NCBI RefSeq assembly: GCF_029227915.1
Contig: NC_079889.1
Coordinates: forward strand, 7,130,001 to 7,194,000
Reading direction: 5' to 3'
Length of the DNA: 64,000 nt
From: Hydractinia symbiolongicarpus
Lineage: Eukaryota > Cnidaria > Hydrozoa > Anthoathecata > Hydractiniidae
The notes beneath the pieces were generated by a model, which saw only the letters and a program-made list of their open reading frames with translations, did no database searches and was not told where the DNA came from. Positions 15,251-25,319 of this stretch are shown piece after piece; the first letter of the stretch is position 1; every line of letters starts with the position of its first letter. A program made the translations under genes and the position numbers.

Positions 15251-17030
15251 AGAAAATGAGCCCACAGCTTTCAGCAAAAATTATAACAAAAGTAGATTAT
15301 AAAAATTATTTACCAAACTGTAATTTCCAAATGCGAAACTCGATTTTGTCAACAAAAGAGTTACAATGTGCGTTCAAAAGCTTAAAAAGAAACAAATCTC
15401 CTGTACATGACGACATTAATAGCAATGTTCTCATAGATTTATTTTCAGCTATTGAAAATGTGCTTCACAATGTTTTTAAAAAATCAATATCACAAAGGAT
15501 ATTTTCTGACAAACTGAAACAAGCAAAAGTGATTCCAATATTTAAATCAGGTAATTCAGAAACGATGTCAAATTACAGGCCTATTTTCATTCTACCCGTA
15601 TTCTCAAAGATTCTAGAAAAAATTATGCACAACAGAGTTTTTCGCTTCTTCACCGATAATTCTATCTTTTGTAAGAAACAATTTGGATTTAGAAAAAGAC
15701 ACTCCACAGAACATGCGATAATGCAACTTGTGGAGGACATTCATCAATGTTTTAGTGATATAGTAAATTTACTTTGGGTATTTTTATTGACCTATCTAAG
15801 GCTTTTGATACCGTTGATCAAAACATATTATTAGGTAAACTGAATGCGTATGAAATAAGTGGGGTAACATTAAAATGGTTTAAAAGTTATCTGAGTGAAC
15901 GATCATAAAACATAGATATTGGCAGTGACAAAAAAATTAATGAGCTAACAATTAAATGTGATGTTCCACAAGGTTTAATTCTTGGGTCACTCTTATTTTT
16001 AATATACGTTAATGATCTAAGCAATTGTTTGCATTGTGTTTGCAGATGACACCAATTTGTTTTACTCCCATAAATGTATTAATGCTCTTTTTAAAACTGT
16101 AAATACGGAGTTAAACAAATTATCGAACTAGTTCTCTGCTTATAAATTATCACTAAATATAAAAAACAAAGTATACGTTATTCCACACACCACAAAGAAG
16201 AAAGGACTTGCCCATTGACCTACCTAAACTGGAAATAGAAGGAAATCAAATTTCACGGGAGATAACCACTAAATTCTTAGATGTGATACTTGATGAAAAT
16301 TTAAAGTGGCAACAACACATATCTATGGTAAATTTAAATGTTTCAAAATCTATTGGCATCCTTTATAAATCACGTAACTTTCTAAACAGACAATCTCTAA
16401 TACAATTGTATTACTCTTTTATACACAGTCATATTAATAACGCTAACATAGTTTGGGGTAGCATTAATAAAACTAAAATACAGTCACTTTACCTTCATCA
16501 AAAACATGCTGTAAGAATAATCACTTTTAAAGATAGGCTAACTCATTCCAGACCATTACTTCAGTCAATGAAAGCCTTGAATGTATTTCAACTAAGTATC
16601 TTTCAAACACTTTGTTTCATGTACAAAGCAAAAAATAATAACACACCTGAAGTATTTTCTAACATCTTTACATTTCTCATAACAAATACACAACAAGATC
16701 TGCAGGTTAATACTATCCACCATTTAAGAAAACTAAAAACAGTCAATTCTCCATTTCGTACCGCGGACCACACATTTTGAATAGCTTTAACAAAATTAAG
16801 AAGTCAATTTTTGTATCTACTTTGGACAACATATTTCGATGTAAATTGAAAAATCTACTTTTATTTGAATTAGAAAGCGAAACGTCTTTCTTCTAATTTG
16901 AATTCCTTCTCCTTAATTTTAATTTCATTTTCATTTTTTTAATTTCAGTATACTTTTGTTATTCACACATAGCTATATCGATTAGGATGTATTTGTTGTT
17001 AATAAACTTGTTTGTACCGTTCAACAGTAA
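15245..17030 (+). pseudogene. Non-LTR retrotransposon (LINE) reverse transcriptase, 5'-truncated and broken
   Basis: 15256-15780 encodes the first half of a LINE RT (KRNKSPVHDDI, NYRPIFILPVFSKILEK, QFGFRKRHSTEHAI). After a frameshift near 15770 follow an [11 protein letters not shown]-type motif, VPQG near 15970 and the catalytic FADD at about 16039-16050. 16208-16780 encodes the C-terminal thumb-side region. Frameshifts and stops occur at about 15905, 16130 and 16215. The upstream endonuclease is absent, as expected of 5' truncation. An AATAAA near 17000 may mark the 3' end. It is inserted in the 5' part of the Polinton polymerase. Jockey/RTE-like is my best guess. Confidence 0.85.
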
Positions 17031-17206
17031 ATAGCTACCTTCTCACAAACAGGCACCTTGTAACTAGCTTTGCATAGAAGTAACAGGTTCTCGATGATAA
17101 GACTAATTTTGGCCTGGCTTAGTGAGGAAAGTTGAAATTAATCCGTAGTATTGTATGTATATGTTACGTATATTATACATGTACTGGCCGAATAATATGA
17201 ATATAA

Positions 17207-17567
17207 TAATACGCTTGTGTGAGTGACCATGCGAGTCCACGATGTGCAAAGTACGGGTCACTTTCTTACGACGTGGCGTTACTAAAATTTAACAAGTTAA
17301 AAAAATCACAAATCAGGGGGTTGCTATTTTTAAACATTTAATTCTCTTTTCTTATTACTTTCAAAATTTATTTTATTTTATGAAAACTAATTTTTATTTT
17401 ATTCCTAAATGTTTTTTATATGGTTTTTTGTTTTAAAAGCGCGTTGGTGGTTATAGATAGAATAATTTAATTTTACCCCCGGTTTATCATGTGCGCGCGT
17501 ATCTAACGGAAACAATTTGCTTATCAACTGAAACAAGACGTATAATATACGTAAACTAGCTCGCGCT
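17207..17567 (+). mobile_element. Short Hel-B derivative
   Basis: It starts with a mutated TATAATAATACGCTTGTGTGAG and matches the first 320 bases of Hel-B. It ends with the palindrome ACGTATAATATACGT followed by AAACTAG, a Helitron-like 3' hairpin plus CTAG. The same 3' end recurs inverted near 42030. Confidence 0.6.
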
Positions 17568-18970
17568 ATCTAAAATGAATAACTATTTGAGAAAAGTCTG
17601 ATGGAGCAGTGGAGATTACCTTCGATGAAATAATTCCTAACTGTCATTTTTACGGCTCTCTTTCGTAAAAAAAGAGCTGACTAGGTTGTAGCCCCTCCCC
17701 ACTGCCGTTCCCACATATTTATTCTGATTTTTCTTGTTTTAAGTAACCAACTCGATAAACAACTGCAATCCATCCTTTTGGAACGATTATCTAATTTTGT
17801 GAAGTTGCTTCGATTACTGTCCTACGACGACGTATTCAACACAAACATTCCAGAATTATATATATTTAGTTTTTTATAGGACATATTATAAATTTTGAGT
17901 GTACTCATTGTGTTTTGTAATAGTGGCAGAGGCCTCAGAAATACGGGGAAATTTTTCGGATCTTGCGGAATCACAAAGTATTTTATATTGACGAATAAAT
18001 TATGACTTAATAATAAGTACACCATATATAGACGTGAGACGTGAGACTCTCCAGTTCTACTTAGTTTTTTTCAACCTAAGAAGCACCAGAGAGAGGAGAT
18101 TCTGTAAGACGTGTGAATGTCGAATGTCACGCTAGACCATGAACTTTGTGACGGTTCACCTATATCATATATCTCCACAGAACAAATCACTGCTACTACA
18201 TACAATGTTTTCTATTTTCGTTACTCCGTAAAAAGTGCGGAATAGACCGAAGTATAAATATTGCTTGTCTGCTTTACGAAATCGTAAAATTGCAGCTTCA
18301 GGCGGGGCATGTTGACAGGCAAAGATGTGTGCACGTTGCGTATTGGCAAGTTATGGTGAGAACATCGCAGTAGAGCCACGGAAACACAAGATGCAGCAAA
18401 TATTACAGATGGTGCGTGTTTATACGCTACTGACACTTAACTGCCACGAAATTTTCTGAACACCTTGACGGTAAAATTCTTCAAAGGACACTTGCCAATC
18501 GCCGCGCCGTCTGCTTTCTCGTGGCCGATGTAACACTATTATCTGCGAATGGTATTACGTGATCAGGAGTCGCACAGGAAACTGGCAACGAGAGGGCAGT
18601 TTAGTAAACCTTAAAGAACCTCCGCCATTCGCTACGACCTTTTGCTCTATACCGTAATTATCTGATTACCGTATTTGAGTAAAGCCTACGAATAATTGTG
18701 AAGATATTCTTTTTTTCATGTCATTTTCGAATAAGCGCTTCCCCAAAGAACTTAGTTTTCTAATTGAGCACCCTTTTTCCGGTTCTAGGGGGGGGGGTCA
18801 TTAAATTTTCCAGCTCGTAGAGGGGTGGGGGGGGGGGGGGTGGGGTCATTTGAGTAGGGGCGCTAATTCGGATAATTACGGTATGAGAGAGGTCTTGAAT
18901 GGCAGTTTTTTTATACCGAGAAATTTTCGTGTTTCCTGTACATGGATTAACATTTTGAAGGCCATTTTGT
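17568..18970. other. No gene seen; two G-runs
   Basis: No convincing coding frame. Runs of 9 and 12 Gs occur at about 18788 and 18828. Overall composition is less AT-rich than the repeats, so it may be host intergenic or intronic sequence. Confidence 0.4.
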
Positions 18971-19222
18971 GTGAAGGAAATTACCGAAATACAGAAACAA
19001 GTCTTGCCTAGGCTGAACATATGTTGTATTAACGGGAAAAAAATCGGGCTAATCTCGCTAACCGGCCTGTACAGAGATCCCGTAGCGGAGGTTCAGTTTG
19101 CTAGACAAACCCCGGCAGGAAACAACTTCGAAAAGTGTATATTGCATTCAGCTTACGCGGCCAGTCTTGCATATGTTAAAAATAATGGTATATTCAAGAG
19201 ACATGGTGAACTAATGCTATAG
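18971..19222 (+). CDS. Possible terminal exon of an unknown gene
   Basis: An open frame of about 83 codons ends at 19222, followed by AATAAA near 19236. It contains several cysteines (CCINGKK, EKCILHSAY). The start is not an ATG, so if real it is a 3' exon with an acceptor in the AG-containing stretch before 18980. I do not recognise the product. It converges on the RPA-like gene, with 3' ends less than 300 bases apart. Confidence 0.2.
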   Translation: MKEITEIQKQVLPRLNICCINGKKIGLISLTGLYRDPVAEVQFARQTPAGNNFEKCILHSAYAASLAYVKNNGIFKRHGELML

Positions 19223-19503
19223 AAAAACAGTAGAAAATAAAAACATGGAAGTATCACTTTTTATTGATATATTTCAAATAACACAATGTAACTTTGAGAA
19301 CTTGCTGTACAAAATAAAAAGTTCTCGTCGAAATGACATGTTTACAGAGAAGGTTCAGATAACAAACTATGGGAAAGTATCAGGAAACTTTCATAACCTG
19401 CTGTGTTTCGCTTAGTACCAACAACAACAACAAAAAAACAGTCAAAATGATATCGCTGGAGAACAGCTTACAATAACATAACTCAAACTATGGAAAAAAC
19501 ACT

Positions 19504-20549
19504 TTACAATGTCAGGAGTTTTAAATTAAACAGAGAGTATCTTGGATGGCAAGGCACAACTGAAAATAAATGTTTCTCGACTTTAAGCACCATTTTATTT
19601 GTGATGTCGAACGATACATTGACAAATGTGGTACAGTTGAACAGTTGTTTCGCAAGATCATCTTCACTATCTAATGTTAAGTCAAGCACCTCCTTCAATT
19701 CATGTACCTGATCGTTTTTAAAGAAAAGTGGCAAACATTGATTCGTCTCAACATCGGAAATGAGTAAATTTAACGACCACATTGAGACACATGCTGTTGA
19801 TAAAATTGTGCAGTTACATTTATCACAGTGGACACTTTTTTCAGTAGCAGCTGTAGTTCTCCTGTTGCAACTTGGACACAGAAGGAGTTGTACCACCTTG
19901 GAAACACCAATTATCTTCCCTATTATTGTAGAACTGGTCAATGTTGACTCATTGTCAGCAGTTGTACAAGGCTTCTTAAATGCACTCTTTTCTTCGAACT
20001 GAAATTTTTCCGCTAATGTAGTGTTTAGGTAGTAATTACCTCTGAAAACATGCAAACGCAGGTTTTTCAGAAGGTATGTCTTTCCAACCGATAAACTATT
20101 TACATCATTGCCATACAAGAACAGTTTTCTACATTGATTGGTATCTCGAACTAAATATTCCTGCTTGTCAATAGGGCCACCTTTTGTTTGGTGTGTCACT
20201 ACTTTCATAAATTTAGCAACTTCAACTTGTGTGTTAACCAGTTGGCCGCTTGCAAGAGTGTTCATTTCCTGCAAAGTGACCACTGCATTTTTCACCAAAT
20301 TTGAATTGTGCGGAAAAGAAACCATTTGAGAATCAAGTAACTTAACTTTTGTTGAATCATTGAGAACGATGTCTTCTCTGGAATGAGTAAATTTGCTGAT
20401 TTTCACTGACGACTTGGCATCCATTATTTCGCCAAATATTTTCCGTTTAGTGGGCGAGAAGCAGACTGCTTTTTTCGAAGATTTCTCCATCTGAAGAAGG
20501 CAATTGAAGTACTGTGCACCATTAGTCGAAGCTTTTTTCACCGGACTGA
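19504..20549 (-). CDS. RPA-like ssDNA-binding protein, 3' exon
   Basis: About 348 codons, beginning after a pyrimidine-rich tract and CAG acceptor and ending at 19504, with a possible AATAAA on the minus strand near 19259. The product begins VSPVKKAS and reads as consecutive beta-rich segments compatible with OB folds. A zinc-ribbon motif (C-x2-C-x13-C-x2-C, about 19806-19880) resembles that of RPA70's C-terminal domain. A role in binding single-stranded DNA is inferred from this resemblance. I associate similar sequences with multicopy cnidarian proteins. No frame damage is visible. Residues upstream of the acceptor in the same open frame are probably intronic. It may be a host gene or a domesticated transposon gene. 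Confidence 0.6.
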
Positions 20550-20589
20550 CTGCATGTATGAAGCAAATAGTTAAAAAAAAGGCAAACAA

Positions 20590-21277
20590 ATTTCAGTTGA
20601 CGTGTCATTATTCAACTTGTGTTTCGGTGGTTTTCTCAAAGCGAATGTACGAATAGGAACTCCGCCTCAAACTTGCTCGGTAGTAAAATTCATTAATCCC
20701 TCTGTCCCAACACTTTTTTCATGTCTACAGCCTCGTTTTGATTTCTAGTAATTTTGAAACTGGATTACAAATAACAGATGCCATTTTTATATTTTGCACG
20801 GACACTGGATTGCATTAACAATGAAAAAATAAATGAAGGGTCTGAAATGTATTAAGTACCACTTTAGAATTTCTATATATATGTCATTTTATGAATTTTC
20901 ACTTTTAAACACCACCTCAATGTCAACATTGAAATAGGGCTATTCGCACCGTTGTTCCAAAATTTTGATATAGTCCGGGTGCCAGGAGGGGTCAACTATG
21001 ACAGTCGGGAGAACAAATTCAAAAAATGACTAAAGTTGATAAATTTTTTGCTGACGTCATCACTTTTGTATTTAACAGAACAGAGAGCGAAGCAGGGAAG
21101 AGTGACAGGTAATCTTTCGAAACTACCCCAGGCTCCACCATTTCGATATGAAAATCAATGAATTAACCACTATGTTCAAGTTAGTTGAAGGTCATAAGAA
21201 ATTTCCATGTCTTTTTAGCGACTATAAAAAGACGATAAAAATTGTAGAAAGAAATATTTGAGTATTTTGGTGTTGTA
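20590..21277. other. Intronic sequence, no gene seen
   Basis: Lies within the inferred intron of the RPA-like gene. AT-rich, with no coding frame or repeat recognised. Confidence 0.4.
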
Positions 21278-21282
21278 GCCTA

Positions 21283-21463
21283 CAATCATGGCCAAAACCT
21301 TTGGAATTTTCTGTCAAATCTACCTTTCCCCCTTTCCCCCATGTACAAAGTTGAGATAAGCAGCTGGCCTTGTTTCAACATCAACTTTGTAGCTGGGGGA
21401 AAGGGGGGCTAGCTAGATTATGTCAATATTGTGTAGAATTTCATAAGGTTTTGGCCATGATTG
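21283..21463 (+). repeat. Left terminal hairpin repeat
   Basis: 181 bases. The first and last 19 bases are perfect inverted repeats (CAATCATGGCCAAAACCTT and complement). Further pairing occurs through the CCCCCTTTCCCCC tract and TACAAAGTTGA. The two halves differ enough to define an orientation. It is about 98-99% identical to 24853-25033 in the same orientation. Confidence 0.9.
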
Positions 21464-21519
21464 TCTGCAGTGCAGAAGAAACAAGAATTGGCCTAAAATA
21501 TAGCAATACACATATTTTT

Positions 21520-21721
21520 TTTGAACACATGCTCCCACACCAACACAAACTCATCCAGCATGGGCACAGCCTCATTCTGGTGCCGTTTTTTGATTACTAG
21601 CCTCATTCTCGTGCTATTTTTTGATTCCCAGCCTCATTCTGATGAAAAATGTAAACAAACCAAAGTCTAAGGCTGTAGAAGGTATCATGGTGATTCAGCT
21701 GTGTTGGTGCATGTGTTCAAA
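21520..21721. repeat. Inverted repeat enclosing tandem 31-bp repeats (origin-like)
   Basis: The left arm (21520-21547, TTTGAACACATGC then ACCAACACA after a 5-base insertion) pairs with the right arm (21700-21721). Between them lie two and a half copies of a 31-bp direct repeat starting AGCCTCATTCT (21568, 21599, 21630). It lies about 150 bases upstream of the Rep start. The arrangement resembles iterons of Rep-driven origins; that function is inferred. Confidence 0.6.
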
Positions 21722-21808
21722 GTTACTAGGGGGTCTTTCACTGCTAAATTTGTGTCTTTAACACGTTGAAAGGTACTAGGTAACAGATTTTGCTGAAAAT
21801 ATGTACAG

Positions 21809-21830
21809 TATATAACCAGAAATATATAAA
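21809..21830 (+). promoter_or_regulatory. TATA boxes of the Rep gene
   Basis: TATATAA at 21809 and TATATAAA at 21823, 43-64 bases upstream of the Rep ATG. A plausible core promoter for a short leader. Confidence 0.4.
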
Positions 21831-21872
21831 TTACACTCTACATACAGCTATAAACAACAAAACAGAAGAAAA

Positions 21873-23160
21873 ATGTCCTTGTCCTCAGACCAACGTAGTG
21901 TTTACTTGATTACGTATAGCCATGCAGATCCCGCAAAAGTGGATAGCAGAGAGAAATTCGCAGGCATTTGGGTTGATGTGTTTGGCACGGATCTTGTCAA
22001 ACAGTGGGTGTGTTCCTGTGAAAAACATAGAAATGATGATGCTGTACACTATCATCTCGCCTTGAAACTGAAAAGGGTGAAGCGATGGAAAATCGTTCGG
22101 GAGCAGGTTATTCGTAATCAAGAGATTGTTTGCAATTTTCAAGAGTTTCACACAAATTATTATGACGCGCATAGTTATGTAACTAAAGAGGACTTAGATT
22201 ATGTTACTTCAGAGGGCCATCCTATGCTCGCAAACTCACCTCAAACGAAAAAAGCATCAATAGCAAAAAGAGCAAGAGTAGTAGGTTCTGCATTAGATTT
22301 GCGCGTACGTCCAGCTCAACAAAATAAGAAGCGACAGCGGCTTGACGCAGTGACTGTTTACGACATAATATTAGAAAACAATATTCATAACGAACGCGAA
22401 CTATTTGTGTTGGCTTATTCACAAAAGGAAGAGGGGAAAACTGACCTGTTAGAGTACGTACTAAAAATTTCAGACAAACGGAGGGCAGAATTAATTAGAA
22501 CGGCATGGCGGATCGAAAATTCAACAAAGGAAAGTGAACGTTTGAAGCAAACAAACATGGAAATACTTGAAAAGGCGACAGAGAATCAGTGTGTTTGCTA
22601 CGGGCAGTGGAGTATTCACGCTATAGAAACTCTACATGAAAATAACATAGACATTGAACATTTCAAAACAGCAATAAAAAACGCAATACAACACGGTCGT
22701 AAAAAAAAAAAACAATGTGATAATCGTAGGTCCATCCAATTGTGGAAAAACATTCCTGTTACAACCAATCACAGAAATATTGAAATGTTTCGTTTCGCCA
22801 GCAACAGGGACATTTGCCTGGGTGGGAGCAGAAAGCGCGGAATTAATTTTTCTTAACGATTTTAGGTGGACCGAGAAGTTAATGCCATGGTCTGATTTTT
22901 TAAATTTGCTTGAAGGCCTTCCAGTACATTTGCCGGAACCAAAGACACACTTCGCAGAAGACATCTTGTGGACCAGAAAAACACCGATATTGGCTACCTC
23001 CAGTATGCGAATTCGCAAATATGATGGTGGTGTTGTGAATGATATTGAGACAGGTATGATGGATACACGGTGGAGGTATTTTGAATTTGTCAAGCCTATT
23101 ATGAACCCAAAAGAAATCAAACCTTGTCCCTGTTGCTTTGCAAACCTGATTCTCGGTTGA
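21873..23160 (+). CDS. rep: HUH-endonuclease/SF3-helicase replication protein (one frameshift)
   Basis: The ATG at 21873 starts a clean frame. Residues about 10-19 (VYLITYSHAD) form Rep motif 1, HYH at 59-61 is the metal-binding HUH motif, and YVTK (Tyr102, Lys105) is the single-tyrosine nicking motif. After a run of 12 As (22701-22712) the frame changes. The following frame, to 23160, is an SF3 helicase with Walker A GPSNCGKT, Walker B IFLNDF and an ILATSS sensor region. With 11 As the whole would be about 428 residues. Such proteins nick an origin and unwind DNA for rolling-circle or rolling-hairpin replication. The family resembles uncharacterised Reps I associate with corals and anemones, between CRESS-DNA and parvovirus types. 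The A-run change may be mutation, slippage or sequencing error. Confidence 0.85.
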
Positions 23161-23173
23161 CATTGTAATGTGA

Positions 23174-23260
23174 ACGGTTCACGCCCGTGAACCGTCAAAA
23201 TATAATAATAAAAGAAATATTATTTTTTTTATATAACGACGGTTCACACCCGTGAACCGT
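23174..23260. terminator. Twin hairpins between convergent rep and transposase genes
   Basis: Two near-identical 22-bp inverted repeats, ACGGTTCACG-CC-CGTGAACCGT at 23174-23195 and one with a single change at 23239-23260. The AT-rich stretch between them contains AATAAA near 23205. They start 14 bases after the rep stop and lie about 200 bases from the transposase stop. They may act as a bidirectional 3'-end signal or a Rep-binding site. Confidence 0.5.
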
Positions 23261-23461
23261 TTCTGTTAAACTTACAAAGCTATTTTATCCTGTATTGGTT
23301 TTGTTATATATGTTATGTTCTTATATAAACATGATATAAAAAGGTATGTACAAAACAGAAGTTGATGCACAAATACAGCATCACCAAAACAACAAGAAAA
23401 CTCTAAATGGGCAGTTTCAAAACAAAACAAACACACTTTTGTCTTATCCAAGGGGTGTCTG

Positions 23462-24591
23462 CTAATATTTTGTTCTTATTCCTTTATATTTGATTATCAT
23501 ATCCAGACGTTTCGGCATAGATTCAATTGTACGGTTTATCACGTCAGCTGGAAAGTTCACAATGGTACGTTTTACTCTTCTGCAGAACTGTTCGTAGCTT
23601 TCCTTTGTGATGCCAGTGTCTATTGCCTCCTTTTTCAATTGCTTACCGACCAAGTGAAACACATTTTCTATTGGATTCAAGTCTGGGGATGGAGCAGGTA
23701 TCTTAAATAATCTACACCCTATATCCTCCATTGCAGCACGTGCAAGGGCACTGTTTTGGGATGGATCCCCATCTTGCAAAAATAACATACCTCTTTGGTT
23801 TGCTGATTTTGCGAACATATTTGGAAAATGCTCACGGATGAAGGTTGCGCACATTTCTGCATTTACATTTCCTGTGTAGTGATGGCATTTGATAGTGCCA
23901 GCTCCATAAGAAATTGCGACCATGAATCTTGCTACTTTGCCTCCAACGCCTTCTTTTTTTCCTTTCGCAGTGCAATGACGACTTAAACTTTCACCATGTT
24001 TCCTTCATGTCCTTGAACGCAGGGTGCGCGCATGTTGACTGGGATTAGTTTTGTGTACCCACGATGTACCATCCAAATAAAATGCGATTCCCTCCTTCCA
24101 AAAAGTAGACGGTAATCGTTTACATCTTCGAGCAAATTTCAACCGTTCGCTCAAGTCTTTTTTAGACAATTGTCCTTTACGCCGACACTGTGCATATGTG
24201 TATCCCATTTCGTGTAAATACCTTCCAACAGTTCTAACAGTTCAGTTGATATGTCTTTAGTTGATATACACGCTTCATGCTGGATGTCAGTCGAGCAGAA
24301 ATTTCCTTCGGTTTCCCGTAATTTCAATAGTGAAGCAACTATTTTTCTTTTGTCTCTGTCGGTGCCTTTACGAGGACGGCCACCACAATTCTTTTTCGTT
24401 GTGTTTATGTTAGCAGCAGGAATCGCTGCCACAGGTTTTTTCATGTGTCTGTAAATTGTTGTTCGAGAGTACTGTGGGTACAGTGTCTGTAGGTGGGCCA
24501 ACGTTTCACCCTTCTCTTGGTGAAGGTACCGCAAAACCAAAGATACCGCCTGTGGCATCGGTTCACGTTGATTTTTTGTTTTTGTTGTCAT
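23462..24591 (-). pseudogene. Tc1-like DD34E transposase, one frameshift and one stop
   Basis: From ATG 24591 the N-terminus has a helix-turn-helix of Tc1/IS630 type (YSRTTIYRHMKKP) and a basic RPRKG linker. The catalytic residues follow: first Asp in FYLDGTSW (about 24090), second in LQDGDPSQN (about 23770), and Glu in DLNPIENVF, with 34 residues between the second Asp and the Glu. A frameshift near 24240 separates the N-terminal part from the rest, and a TGA at 24005-24007 interrupts the catalytic domain where Trp is usual. Otherwise full length (about 375 codons). It lies inside the Rep element and is antisense to rep. It could alternatively be a separate insertion, but no private terminal repeats were seen around it. 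Confidence 0.88.
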
Positions 24592-24852
24592 TTTTTTTTC
24601 AGCTGTAAAAGAAAGGAAAATAGTATTATACAGTAAAGTTCATATCATTGTTATGTACATGTACATTCGTTTGTTTACCTACAATATACAGAAGCCTAGG
24701 AACTAGAGTGTTATTCACTTAGAACTATTCCGGTTAAGAAGCACCCCACACTTCCCTGTCTCACACGAAAATAAGTAAAACTTATGTTTCAGGGCAACCC
24801 ATCTTCTTTATTAAGGATATTAGTATATGTCAACACAGTAACATTTTGCAGA

Positions 24853-25033
24853 CAATCATGGCCAAAACCTTTGGAATTTTCTGTCAAATCTACCTTTCCC
24901 CCTTTTTCCCATGTACAAAGTTGAGATAAGCAGCTGGCCTTGTTTCAACATCAACTTTGTAGCTGGGGGGAAGGGGGGCTAGCTAGATTATGTCAATATT
25001 GTGTAGAATTTCATAAGGTTTTGGCCATGATTG
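24853..25033 (+). repeat. Right terminal hairpin repeat
   Basis: 181 bases, direct-orientation copy of the left terminal repeat, although its flanking bases are inverted relative to those of the left copy. Only a few bases differ, in the C-tract and G-tract. Confidence 0.9.
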
Positions 25034-25154
25034 TAGGCCGCTAGAATAAGTACAAGGATATCTCAAATGAAACACTTAGTTTACTTCGCACTCAAAAAAT
25101 CTTAAGAGTCAATCAACAAAATTTGTCACAATAACCAGAGAAACAAAAGCTTAC

Positions 25155-25319
25155 CATCAGTTTCACTGTTCAAATTTTTTGACGTTGTAGCAGATGTTTT
25201 GTCACTCGCTGCAGGTGTAGAAGAACTAACAGTTTTTTTACTGCTCGCATCTCCTGATGACGTAGTAGAAATTCTGTCACTTGTCGCAGATGTTGAAGTG
25301 TTGAACTGATCAGGCTTGG
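25155..25319 (-). CDS. Upstream exon of the RPA-like gene
   Basis: On the minus strand a TATATATTAG acceptor precedes 25319 and a GATG|GTAAGC donor follows 25155. The 165 bases are open and encode a Ser/Thr-rich stretch (TSATSDRISTTSSGD). One base is left over at the donor. The exon at 20549 starts with two bases before its frame, so the phases match and the splice gives VSP. The intron (20550-25154) contains the whole Rep/transposase element. Exons further 5' were not found. Confidence 0.5.

Larger units (their letters stand above)
21283..25033. mobile_element. Composite Rep-SF3 / DD34E-transposase element
   Basis: A 3751-bp unit flanked on both sides by TA. Its two 181-bp terminal repeats enclose an HUH Rep/helicase gene (+) and a Tc1-like transposase (-), convergent with hairpins between them. 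The outer flanks GCCTA/TAGGC and inner flanks TCTGCA/TGCAGA are inverted with respect to each other, which shows that the repeats are the two ends of one element and not two separate MITEs. TA flanks and a DD34E enzyme fit Tc1/mariner. Hairpin ends in opposite conformations and a Rep with HUH and SF3 domains fit rolling-hairpin or rolling-circle replicons. Confidence 0.7.

Noticed and set aside
18971-19222. P2X7-like C-terminal domain in the small plus-strand frame
   Set aside because: Only a short KCILHSAY resemblance; the conserved tryptophan/glycine pattern is missing.
20550-20589. N-terminal hydrophobic stretch of the RPA-like frame as a signal peptide
   Set aside because: It starts at TTG, is T-rich, and ends in a CAG acceptor; it reads as an intron 3' end.
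21283-21463. The 181-bp palindromes as two independent MITEs
   Set aside because: Neither copy has a target duplication of its own, while the flanks of the two copies match each other in inverted form, which fits ends of one element better.
22701-22713. Programmed -1 frameshift at a slippery A-run in rep
   Set aside because: The helicase lies in the +1 (-2) frame, and the A-AAA-AAC heptamer is not in the required phase, so canonical -1 frameshifting does not fit.
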